A stretch of DNA of 64,000 nt from Rhodoblastus sp963748385 (GTDB lineage: Bacteria; Pseudomonadota; Alphaproteobacteria; Rhizobiales; Beijerinckiaceae), in contig CAVVIQ010000008.1 of the NCBI GenBank assembly GCA_963748385.1, forward strand, positions 139,747-203,746, read 5' to 3'. The notes under the pieces were generated by a model, which saw only the letters and a list, made by a program, of their open reading frames with translations, did not search any database and was not told the origin of the DNA. The first letter of the stretch is position 1, and each line of letters starts with the position of its first letter. A program made the position numbers and the translations under genes. Below are positions 1 through 7,282 of the stretch, piece by piece.

Positions 1-866
1 GCGCGGGCGCGCGAGGTCAGGTCGAGAATGGCCCGCTTTCCCCGCGCGAGATCGCCGGTCAAGGCGTTCTCCAGCCGCGTCAGGCCGGAGTCTTCCAGCG
101 CCCGCGCGTCGCCGTCGAGCCTGGCGCGCAGGCCCCGACGGGCCGAAACGGGAAAAACGCCGCCCGGCGCCGCGATATGGCGTTCCGCAAGAACGGATTC
201 CAGGAATTGCGTCGCCGCCGCCTGTTCGGCCGCCTCCAGCAGGTCGGCCTTGTTGAGCACGAAAAGCACGCGTGGAATCAGCCTGCGGATTTTTTCGAGA
301 TAATCGACTTCGACCCCGGTGATCGGCGGATCGGCGGAAAGCACGAAGATTGCGGCGTCGCATTCGGCCAAAGCCGCTTCGGCGGCGGTCGTATTGTGGC
401 GATGGGTCGAGCCGACCCCCGGCGTGTCGATCATTATGACGCCCTGCGCGAGAAGATCCGACGGAGCCTCGAGCGAGACGCTGGCGACGCGCCGGCGGTT
501 ACGCGGATTCCGCGCTTCGGAAATGAACTGGTCGAGAATCCCTGCGACTTCGTCGCCCTCGCCCTGGACGACGCTTCTTTGCTCGTCATCGAGATCGATC
601 CGGACGCGCGGCCGGTCTCCGGTCCGAATGAAAGTCGGCAGCACGGTCACCGGCGTCACGCCCATCGGCAGGAGCGGCGCGCCCAGAAGGGCGTTGAGCA
701 GCGTGCTTTTCCCGCGCTTGAACTGCCCCAGCGCGGCCACGCGCAGCAGGCCCTCGTCGAGCCGGGCCTGCAGATCGTCGAGCTTTTTCAGTTGGAGCGC
801 CAAGGCGCCGCTGGGGTGACGGATAGAGCTTCTGGCGCGCGCCAGAATTTCGCCGACCGAGGCCAT
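1..866 (-). CDS. Dynamin-family GTPase, C-terminus beyond window
   Basis: The reading frame is open from an ATG at 866 to the left edge, giving about 288 residues without the C-terminus. The first third carries a dynamin-type P-loop, GQFKRGKST (about residues 47-55), followed by the G3 motif DTPGVGS and the G4 motif NKAD. This order and spacing are those of the Dynamin_N family, large GTPases that act on membranes. It is transcribed divergently from a second GTPase of the same family that starts 413 bp away, which suggests a functional pair, as in several bacterial dynamin-like protein pairs. Whether this copy has the helical stalk and a membrane-binding tip cannot be seen. The family is confident; the cellular role is unknown. 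Confidence 0.85.
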   Translation of the reverse strand, partial: MASVGEILARARSSIRHPSGALALQLKKLDDLQARLDEGLLRVAALGQFKRGKSTLLNALLGAPLLPMGVTPVTVLPTFIRTGDRPRVRIDLDDEQRSVVQGEGDEVAGILDQFISEARNPRNRRRVASVSLEAPSDLLAQGVIMIDTPGVGSTHRHNTTAAEAALAECDAAIFVLSADPPITGVEVDYLEKIRRLIPRVLFVLNKADLLEAAEQAAATQFLESVLAERHIAAPGGVFPVSARRGLRARLDGDARALEDSGLTRLENALTGDLARGKRAILDLTSRAR

Positions 867-1279
867 CAGCGGGCTCCCGCCAAGGAAAGCGCGCGCGACC
901 GATATCGGGCGCCAACCAACATTCACCCCTCCAAAGCTTCGCCTTGGCAGGAGTCATCAGCCCTCATGGGCGGTTTTGGCGAACCCCATCGCCGTGCTGC
1001 TCAATGTAAGGCGAGACGGGCTACAGTCAAGCTTGACGCCGGGACTTGAACAGAGCCGCGGAGAGGATTAGCCTGTTCTTTGGCGGTGGAGTTCGCCCTC
1101 GAACGCCTTCCGGCCAATCACTCCTGCTGAAGTCGATCTTCCGCGGGGGATTTCACGATGGCGCATCACGAGGCGCGGCCCTCTCCGATAACCCGACCGC
1201 GGCTCCTTTTGGGCTTTTCGACACCGTTTCGCCGCTGGCGCCAAGCCGCGCGATTTGCGCGCCGCATGGGAGCCGAATT
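867..1279. other. Intergenic region between divergent GTPase genes
   Basis: This 413-bp gap must hold the promoters of both divergent GTPase genes. I see no convincing -35/-10 pair, RNA gene or repeat. The frame of the rightward gene stays open leftwards to 1046, but the extra residues resemble nothing, and a good ribosome binding site lies only at the ATG at 1280. Confidence 0.5.
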
Positions 1280-2935
1280 ATGAATCTGCGCGATTACGAG
1301 CAATATAAATTCGCTCTCGCCGACGTGGTTCGCGCGATGTCCGATCAGTTCGATTCCACCGATTCCGAATGGCGGGAGCGCTTCCGCGACCTGTTCGCCA
1401 AGCTCGCCGACGACCGTTTTAATCTGGCCTTCATCGGGCGGTTCAGCCGGGGCAAGTCGTCATTGATGAACGCCATTCTCGGGCGACCCTGCCTGCCGGT
1501 CGGCATCGTGCCGCTGACCTCGGTCATCACCACCGTTTCCTATGGCTCGAAGGACCAAGTGGTTCTGCGCTTCGACGGCTCCATGCTGACCCAGGAAATT
1601 CCCGTTTCCGCATTGCCCCAATATGTCACCCGGCACGGCAATCCTGGCAATATGAAGCGGATCAAGGTCGCGGAAGTCCATGTCCGCGCCGATGTGCTGC
1701 GGCGCGGTTTTCACTTCGTGGACACGCCAGGCCTCGGCTCCGCGATCGCGGAAAACACCCGCACGACCGAATCCTTCCTGCCCGAAGCCGACGCCTTCCT
1801 GGTCGTCACCAGCTTTGAAAGTCCGCTCTCGGAAGAGGAAATCCGCATCCTGCGCGATATTTCGCCTTCGGCGCGCAGGATTTTTGTCGCCATCAACAAG
1901 CAGGATCTCGCCAGGCCCGAGGAGCGTGAGGAGGTCGCGGCTTTCGTTCGGGGCCAGCTCGCCGCGATCTTCGGCGACGATCCGCCGCGGGTCTTCGCCC
2001 TGTCCGCGCGCGACGGCCTTGAGGCGAGGGTGAGGAAGGACGACGCCGGTTTGAAAGCCAGTGGACTGATCGACCTCGAACAAGTTCTGATCGATTTTCT
2101 GCTGACCGAAAAGGCCGCGCAATTCCTGACCCGGATGTGCGCGCGCATCGCCGAGGTCGCCAACCTGCTTCCCAGAGCCAAACGAGGCGACATACCGCAA
2201 CGGCTCGCCGCCCTGGCCAGCCGGATCGCGGCCCAGCCCAAGGCGCAACGCTTTCAATGCGCGACGTCCGAGGAAAGCGAGCAGGCCCTGCCGGCGCTGC
2301 ACCAGTTCAACCCTTGCGAGATTTGCGCTTCCATCGACGAGGCGCAGTGGAATTTTCTGCGCGAATTCCAGTTGAAGCTCACCGTCGATCCGCAAGAACG
2401 GCGACTTTTCGCCGAACATCGCGGCCTGTGCGGATTTCACGCCTGGCAGCTGGAATCCGTCGCCGCCGATTACGGCCTGTGCCTGAGCTATCCGCCCGTT
2501 CTGGACCGGTTCGCCGGCTGGCTGCGCACTGAGGCCGCCAACGCGAAACTGTTTGACACGCCGAAAAGGCTTCAGGCGCTTTTGCCCAAGGGCGGAAGCT
2601 GCGTCCTTTGCGATCTTCGCGCCCTGACCGAATCCGAGGCGATTGCAGCGGTCGCCGCGCGTTTGTCGCGCGACGAAGCGCAGGCGATGAAATCGCTTTC
2701 CGCGATCTGTTTCCCACATTTCGGCAAGTTGACCGAGGTTCTCCGCGATGCAAAACAGATCGCCCGGCTGCTCGAACATCAGGCCACGCTTTTCGAGCGC
2801 CTTGCAGAGGACATGCGCCGGCATGCGCTCAAATACAACGCGCGGCGACGCGGTTACGACAGCGAGGAGGAAGAAAGCGCGGGCCAGAGGGCGCTGCTGA
2901 TTCTCGCAGGCTTTCGAACTGTGAACCCCGGCTGA
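1280..2935 (+). CDS. Dynamin-like GTPase with two C-terminal Cys/His modules
   Basis: A 551-residue protein. Residues about 50-275 form a dynamin-type GTPase with P-loop GRFSRGKSS (53-61), DTPGLGS (148-154) and NKQD (206-209). In place of a normal long stalk, the C-terminal half holds two similar modules: CEIC (346-349) followed by CGFH (384-387), and CVLC (441-444) followed by CFPH (477-480). The CxxC then CxxH pattern, and the short acidic tail ending in ALLILAG, resemble DUF6062-like proteins and suggest two metal sites. The start at 1280 is chosen because GGGAG lies 7 nt upstream; the frame itself extends to 1046. It is divergent from another dynamin-like gene. The GTPase call is firm, the tail assignment is by motif only, and the role is unknown. 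Confidence 0.85.
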   Translation: MNLRDYEQYKFALADVVRAMSDQFDSTDSEWRERFRDLFAKLADDRFNLAFIGRFSRGKSSLMNAILGRPCLPVGIVPLTSVITTVSYGSKDQVVLRFDGSMLTQEIPVSALPQYVTRHGNPGNMKRIKVAEVHVRADVLRRGFHFVDTPGLGSAIAENTRTTESFLPEADAFLVVTSFESPLSEEEIRILRDISPSARRIFVAINKQDLARPEEREEVAAFVRGQLAAIFGDDPPRVFALSARDGLEARVRKDDAGLKASGLIDLEQVLIDFLLTEKAAQFLTRMCARIAEVANLLPRAKRGDIPQRLAALASRIAAQPKAQRFQCATSEESEQALPALHQFNPCEICASIDEAQWNFLREFQLKLTVDPQERRLFAEHRGLCGFHAWQLESVAADYGLCLSYPPVLDRFAGWLRTEAANAKLFDTPKRLQALLPKGGSCVLCDLRALTESEAIAAVAARLSRDEAQAMKSLSAICFPHFGKLTEVLRDAKQIARLLEHQATLFERLAEDMRRHALKYNARRRGYDSEEEESAGQRALLILAGFRTVNPG

Positions 2936-3079
2936 CGGCTTGCGCCGCGCCATGGCTTTGACGCAGGCCAAGGCCGGCGGAGATGCGCCATCATAAATAA
3001 GAAATCGGACTCCTTTTTTCGCCGCCGAAGACGCGCCGCAAACGCCAATCGCAAATTCTTTCGAGCAAGGACCTAAGCC

Positions 3080-4357
3080 ATGAGCAAGATCGCCTCCATC
3101 CACGCCCAGGAAATCCTCGACTCGCGCGGCAATCCGACCGTCCGTGTCCATCTCGCGCTGGAGAGCGGCGTCCGGGTCTCGGCCTCGGTGCCGTCCGGCG
3201 CCTCGACCGGGGAGAACGAGGCGGTCGAATTGCGCGACGGCGACAAGGCCCGCTATGGCGGCAAGGGCGTGCTCAAGGCGATCGCCAATGTCAATGCGGT
3301 CATCGCTCCGGCGCTGATCGGAAGCGACCCGTCGCGCCAGGCCGAAATCGACGCGACCCTGATTGAACTCGACGGAACCCCGAACAAGGCGAATCTCGGC
3401 GCCAACGCCATTCTCGGCGTGTCCATGGCGGTGGCGCGGGCGGCGGCCGAGGACGCGAAACTGCCGCTTTACGCCTATCTCGGCGGCGCCGGCGCGGTCC
3501 GCCTGCCCGCGCCGATGATGAACATTCTCAATGGCGGCAAGCACGCCGACAACAGCGTCGATTTCCAGGAATTCATGGTCATGCCGATCGGCGCGCCGAC
3601 TTTCGCGGAAGCCTTGCGCTATGGCGCCGAGACCTTCCATGCGCTGGCCGGAATTCTCAAGAAGCAAGGCTATTCGACCTCGGTCGGCGACGAAGGCGGC
3701 TTCGCGCCCAATCTGAAAAGCAATGAGGAGGCCTGCGAGCGCATCGTCCAGGCGATCGAGGCGGCCGGCTACAAGCCCGGCAAGGACATCGCCATCGCGC
3801 TCGATCCCGCCGCAAGCTCCTTCTACGGCAACGGCGCCTATGATCTGGCGAAATCGGGCGGCGGCCGCAAATCTTCCGACGAGATGATCGCGATCTACCA
3901 GAAATGGATCGAGACTTTTCCGATCGTCTCGATCGAGGACGGGCTCGACGAAAACGACTGGGCCGGCTTTGCCCGGCAGACGGCGGCCCAGGGCCAGAAG
4001 ATTCAGATCGTCGGCGACGATATTTTCGTCACCAATCCGGAATTCGTGCGCCGGGGCGTCGCGGAAAGAACCGCGAATTCGGTCCTGATCAAGCTCAACC
4101 AGATCGGCACCGTCACCGAGACGATCCAGACCATCGACCTCTGCCGCGCCGCCGGCTGGCGCTATGTCGTCTCGCATCGTTCGGGCGAAACCGAGGACGC
4201 GTTCATGGCCGATTTCGCGGTCGCCATGGGCGGCGGCCAGATCAAGACCGGATCCGCCTGCCGCAGCGAGCGCATCGCCAAATATAACCGGCTGCTCGAA
4301 ATCGAACGCGCGCTGGGCAAGGCGGCCGTCTTCGCCTCGCCCTTCGCGGCGGGTTGA
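3080..4357 (+). CDS. eno: Enolase (phosphopyruvate hydratase)
   Basis: A full-length enolase of 425 residues that interconverts 2-phosphoglycerate and phosphoenolpyruvate in glycolysis and gluconeogenesis. Family landmarks are in order: the N-terminal ILDSRGNPT, the catalytic-loop SGASTGENEA, GGKHADNSVDFQEFM, VGDEGGFAPN with the catalytic glutamate, the Mg-binding SIEDGLDENDW, IKLNQIGT with the catalytic lysine, and SHRSGETED. AAGGA lies 8 nt before the ATG. A perfect 14-bp hairpin begins 10 nt after the stop and may end or protect the transcript. No frameshift is seen. In the alphaproteobacteria I know, eno often lies near kdsA or pdhA; here its neighbours are a GTPase and an uncharacterised protein. 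Confidence 0.98.
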   Translation: MSKIASIHAQEILDSRGNPTVRVHLALESGVRVSASVPSGASTGENEAVELRDGDKARYGGKGVLKAIANVNAVIAPALIGSDPSRQAEIDATLIELDGTPNKANLGANAILGVSMAVARAAAEDAKLPLYAYLGGAGAVRLPAPMMNILNGGKHADNSVDFQEFMVMPIGAPTFAEALRYGAETFHALAGILKKQGYSTSVGDEGGFAPNLKSNEEACERIVQAIEAAGYKPGKDIAIALDPAASSFYGNGAYDLAKSGGGRKSSDEMIAIYQKWIETFPIVSIEDGLDENDWAGFARQTAAQGQKIQIVGDDIFVTNPEFVRRGVAERTANSVLIKLNQIGTVTETIQTIDLCRAAGWRYVVSHRSGETEDAFMADFAVAMGGGQIKTGSACRSERIAKYNRLLEIERALGKAAVFASPFAAG

Positions 4358-4366
4358 GCGCCTTAC

Positions 4367-4484
4367 ACGAATTCCGGATGAACCATCCGGAATTCGTATT
4401 CCGCTGGCGCGAAAATCCGTCCGCGACATAGAGGATTTTCGCGCCATGGCGTTTCCGCGGATTGCGGAGCAATCTTGCGGAAAC
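4367..4484. repeat. Three consecutive inverted repeats after eno
   Basis: Three separate hairpins are packed into 118 bp. The first has perfect 14-bp arms (4367-4380 and 4384-4397) around the 3-nt loop AAC, and each arm contains GAATTC. The second has perfect 13-bp arms, GGCGCGAAAATCC (4406-4418) and its complement (4433-4445). The third pairs GTTTCCGC (4451-4458) with GCGGAAAC (4477-4484) and has an inner ATTGC/GCAAT stem. None is followed by a T-tract, so they look like intergenic palindromic elements more than a classical terminator. The first belongs to a family also seen near 47.3, 53.6 and 54.7 kb. Confidence 0.75.
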
Positions 4485-4547
4485 CGCATTAATCGGGCCT
4501 TTACCATGTCGCGGCAAAGCTGACAGGCGTTTCAGGACTGGCGACCC

Positions 4548-5411
4548 ATGGGCTATCTGCATCCGCCGCCCGGCGACGGGCCGGTCATCGTGATGAAGGA
4601 CGTCGGAGGCGACGTCCGGCAATATGCCGCCCAGACCTACGCCTACATCCGCGGCGGGCGCGAAGTGCGGCTGCACGAATGCCGCTCGGCTTGCACGCTG
4701 GCTTTGGCCGTCCCCGATGTCTGCGTTTATCCCGACGGCGTCCTGCGCTTTCACAAGGCCTACAATCCGATCACCAAAGCGACCAACGACGGGGTTTCGG
4801 ACGCCATGATGATGGCCTATCCGCCCGCCGTGCGCGAGCGGCTCGGCGTCCTCACCCGCAAGTACAAGTCGCTGACCGGATCGGAGCTCATCCGTCTCGG
4901 CGTGCGCGACTGCACGGCGCCGGCCGAACCGAAAATCGTCATCGCGCGGGCCAGCGCGCGGCCGATCGGCTCCGAAGCCTCCCTGTCCAATGGCATGGGC
5001 GGATTGTTCGCCTCCTTTGGCGCGCCCGACATTCCGGTTTACAGCGGCTACGGCGCTCCGGTCCGGGTCGCACAGGTCAAGGTCCAGGTCGCGCCGGTCA
5101 AGATCGAGGTCGCCGACGCGGCGCATGTCGCCGCGTCCGTCCAAGACGCGACGACCGCCGCGGCGCAAGGCGCCGCGGAAGCGGAAACGCCGACGCCGCC
5201 GCCGCGCCCGTCCGAGCTCTCGGAGACGCATTGGAACGCCGTCGCGAGCCTGGAATCGGCGCCGCCCCCGGAGCCGCCGGCGCGACCGCTCGCGCTCGAT
5301 GGGTTCCCGGCGCGGGCTTCCGCCTGGGGCGTCCGGATTCGCGGCTCGGCGCCCGCGCTGGCCTCGGCGCGCTTCGCGCCCTTCCCCTACCGCCTGATCC
5401 AGAAAAGCTGA
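4548..5411 (+). CDS. Conserved hypothetical protein, possible ClpP/crotonase-like fold
   Basis: A 287-residue protein of unknown function. The segment around residues 44-75, with HECRSACTLAL, then CVYPDGVLRFHKAY, resembles a group of periplasmic ClpP/SDH-fold-like proteins that share a C-x-SACT motif and a later G/R-F-H motif. The serine in SACT sits where such folds place a nucleophile, but I cannot confirm catalysis. The last 110 residues are rich in Pro, Ala and Glu and look disordered. No signal peptide is evident from this start, and the ribosome binding site is weak, so an earlier start is possible. It lies downstream of enolase beyond the hairpin cluster, and convergent with the following radical SAM gene. 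Confidence 0.65.
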   Translation: MGYLHPPPGDGPVIVMKDVGGDVRQYAAQTYAYIRGGREVRLHECRSACTLALAVPDVCVYPDGVLRFHKAYNPITKATNDGVSDAMMMAYPPAVRERLGVLTRKYKSLTGSELIRLGVRDCTAPAEPKIVIARASARPIGSEASLSNGMGGLFASFGAPDIPVYSGYGAPVRVAQVKVQVAPVKIEVADAAHVAASVQDATTAAAQGAAEAETPTPPPRPSELSETHWNAVASLESAPPPEPPARPLALDGFPARASAWGVRIRGSAPALASARFAPFPYRLIQKS

Positions 5412-5414
5412 ATT

Positions 5415-6528
5415 TCAGAACAGGCTGAGCTGACGCTCGCCGCGTTCCGGCGGCTCGAAAAGATCGGTTCGCAGCCTGATTTTCGTCTTGCTTAAACCCA
5501 GCCTTTCGCTCGCCAGTTCGAAGCGCCGGCCGATCATCCAGGCGTAGGGCCCGGTTCCGGTCATGCGTCTGCCCCAGGCGGAATCGTAAAGCTTGCCGTC
5601 GCGGGTCGAGCGCAGCAGCGCCAGCGCCTTGCGATATTTGTCGGGGAAATGTTCGAGCAGCCAGCCGGCGAAGAGATCCCGCGTCTCCAGCGGCAGGCGC
5701 AGCAGGATGTAGCCCGGCCTCGCGCGCGCCAGAGGCGTGGGCGCGGGCGAGAATGGTCTCGATCTCATGGTCGGTCACGCCGGGAATGACCGGCGCGACC
5801 ATGACCGCCGTCGGCACGCCGGCCTGCGCAAGCTTTTCGATCGCCTCCAGCCGGCGCGCAGGCGTCGAAGCGCGCGGCTCCATCGTCCGCGCCAGATCGC
5901 GGTCGATCGTCGTCACCGAAAGCGCGACCTTGACCAGGCCTTTTTCGGCCATCGGCGCGAGCAGGTCGAGGTCGCGCAGCACCAGCGCCGATTTGGTCAC
6001 GATGGCGACCGGGTGGCTGGCCTCGGACAGAACCTCGAGAATGGAGCGCATCACCCGATGCTCGCGCTCGATCGGCTGGTAGGGATCGGTATTGGTCCCG
6101 ATCGCCAGCGCCTTGGGCTGGTAGCCGGGCGCGGAAATTTCGCGGCGCAAGGCTTCGGCCGCGCCATCCTTGACGAAGAGCCGGCTCTCGAAGTCCAGCC
6201 CGGGCGAAAGGCCGAGATAAGCGTGGGTCGGGCGCGCGAAACAATAGACGCAGCCATGCTCGCAGCCGCGAAACGGATTGATCGAGCGCTCGAAGGCGAG
6301 ATCGGGCGAGTTGTTGCGGGTTATCAGCGTTCGCGGCTTTTCGTGGAAAATCTCGGTCCTGAACGGCGGCAATTCCTCCAGCGCGCCCCAGCCGTCGTCG
6401 AAGTCGACCCGCTCAACCTTTTCGAAGCGGCCCGACGGATTGATCGTCGCGGCGCGGCCGCGCCGGCGCTGCGGCGCGACCGGGTTCGGCGCCGGGAAGG
6501 AAGCGGGATGCGGGGCCAGGGAAGCCAT
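5415..6528 (-). CDS. PA0069-family radical SAM protein (SplB/COG1533-like), one-base frameshift
   Basis: The N-terminal part carries RGCEHGCVYCFARP, the CxxxCxxC motif that binds the 4Fe-4S cluster of radical SAM enzymes, followed by GTNTDPYQPIE and VTKSALVLRD, typical of the PA0069 family in COG1533 (DNA-repair-photolyase-like). The frame then breaks: at 5713-5715 a run of three C on this strand appears to contain one base too many. In the next frame the family's C-terminus continues as YILLRLPLETRDLFAGW and ends RQLSLF at 5415. Together the two parts give the normal length. An upstream TTG at 6546 is possible, but the ATG at 6528 is preferred. A candidate LexA box lies 30 bp upstream. The substrate of the family is unknown. 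Confidence 0.85.
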
Positions 6529-6557
6529 GGGCGCTGTCCGGAACAAATCAGGTATAA

Positions 6558-6572
6558 GAACATTTAGAGAAC
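6558..6572. promoter_or_regulatory. Candidate LexA (SOS) box
   Basis: GAAC-N7-GAAC, read on the other strand as GTTC-N7-GTTC, is the direct-repeat operator recognised by alphaproteobacterial LexA. It lies in the short divergent space between the PA0069-type radical SAM gene and the gene at 6630. A TTGACA (6588-6583, minus strand) lies just upstream of it, so LexA could occlude the promoter of the radical SAM gene. The motif match is exact, but its use is inferred. Confidence 0.5.
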
Positions 6573-6629
6573 ATCAACCTTTTGTCAAGCCGCTTGCCAA
6601 AGCGGGCAAAAGGACTAAATCCATCCGCC

Positions 6630-7148
6630 ATGGTCACCGCGATCGTCCTTTCTCCTTCGCTCGGCGCGTCCGCCGAGCGCGCCGCCGAGGCGGTGGCGCG
6701 CAGCCTCGCGGCCCTGGTGCGGGCTTCGGTGGAGGGGATCGTCCGCGACGCCGTGATCGTCGGTCCCGCCGCGGACATGCTGGCGGAAATCGCCAACCAC
6801 GCCGGCTGCGCCTTCGTCGAAGCGTCCTCCATGGCGCAAGGTTTTCCGCGCGCGCTTGGTCAGGCCAGAAGCGAGCTTATTTTCGTCCTCGAAGGCGGCT
6901 ATGCGCCGCTGACCGGCTTTGTCGAGGAAGCCGGCGATTTCCTGCGCTCCGGCGCCTTCCGCGGCGCGCTGCTGCGCCGCGCGCCCGACACATTGATCAC
7001 CCGCCTAGCTCCGTCGCTGGCGCGGGCGGTCGGCGCCCTCGCGCCGCGCGCGGCTTTTCAGGGCGAAGCCCCGCGCGACCTCGGCGCATTGATCCGGGGT
7101 CTCAAGATTCGCCAAACGCTCAATATTCGCGCGCAGAAAATCGTGTAG
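6630..7148 (+). CDS. Hypothetical protein, glycosyltransferase-2-like segment
   Basis: A 172-residue protein. The start MVTAIVLSPS, the alternating hydrophobic segments, and the segment QARSELIFVLEGGYAPL resemble the nucleotide-sugar half of family-2 glycosyltransferases, in which the last segment would normally carry a DxD metal motif. The DxD is not present; EGG occupies that place. The frame opens upstream at 6582, but that region overlaps the divergent promoter, so I start it at 6630. It is a short, probably degenerate member. The function is unknown, and I would not call it an active transferase. Confidence 0.6.
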   Translation: MVTAIVLSPSLGASAERAAEAVARSLAALVRASVEGIVRDAVIVGPAADMLAEIANHAGCAFVEASSMAQGFPRALGQARSELIFVLEGGYAPLTGFVEEAGDFLRSGAFRGALLRRAPDTLITRLAPSLARAVGALAPRAAFQGEAPRDLGALIRGLKIRQTLNIRAQKIV

Positions 7149-7282
7149 CGTCCGCCTGGTGCAAGCAGCGGCCCGAAAATTGTGGCGGCGCGGCTATCTT
7201 CGCTCCGCCCGATCGTTTAAGGTTGCGCTTGGCAATCCAATGAAATCAGGATCTGTGGTTGCGTTTGAGCAAAGGAGCCTGC

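Noticed and set aside
1046..1279. N-terminal extension of the second GTPase
   Set aside because: The extra 78 residues have no GTPase features, and a good ribosome binding site precedes the ATG at 1280.
1460..4507. A 1015-codon open frame on the minus strand across a GTPase gene and enolase
   Set aside because: It is antisense to two well-recognised genes, has no family resemblance, and arises from high GC at third positions. The same holds for other long antisense frames, for example 7217-9379, 13339-15378, 15382-17637, 30386-32923, 39900-42851 and 47383-49218.
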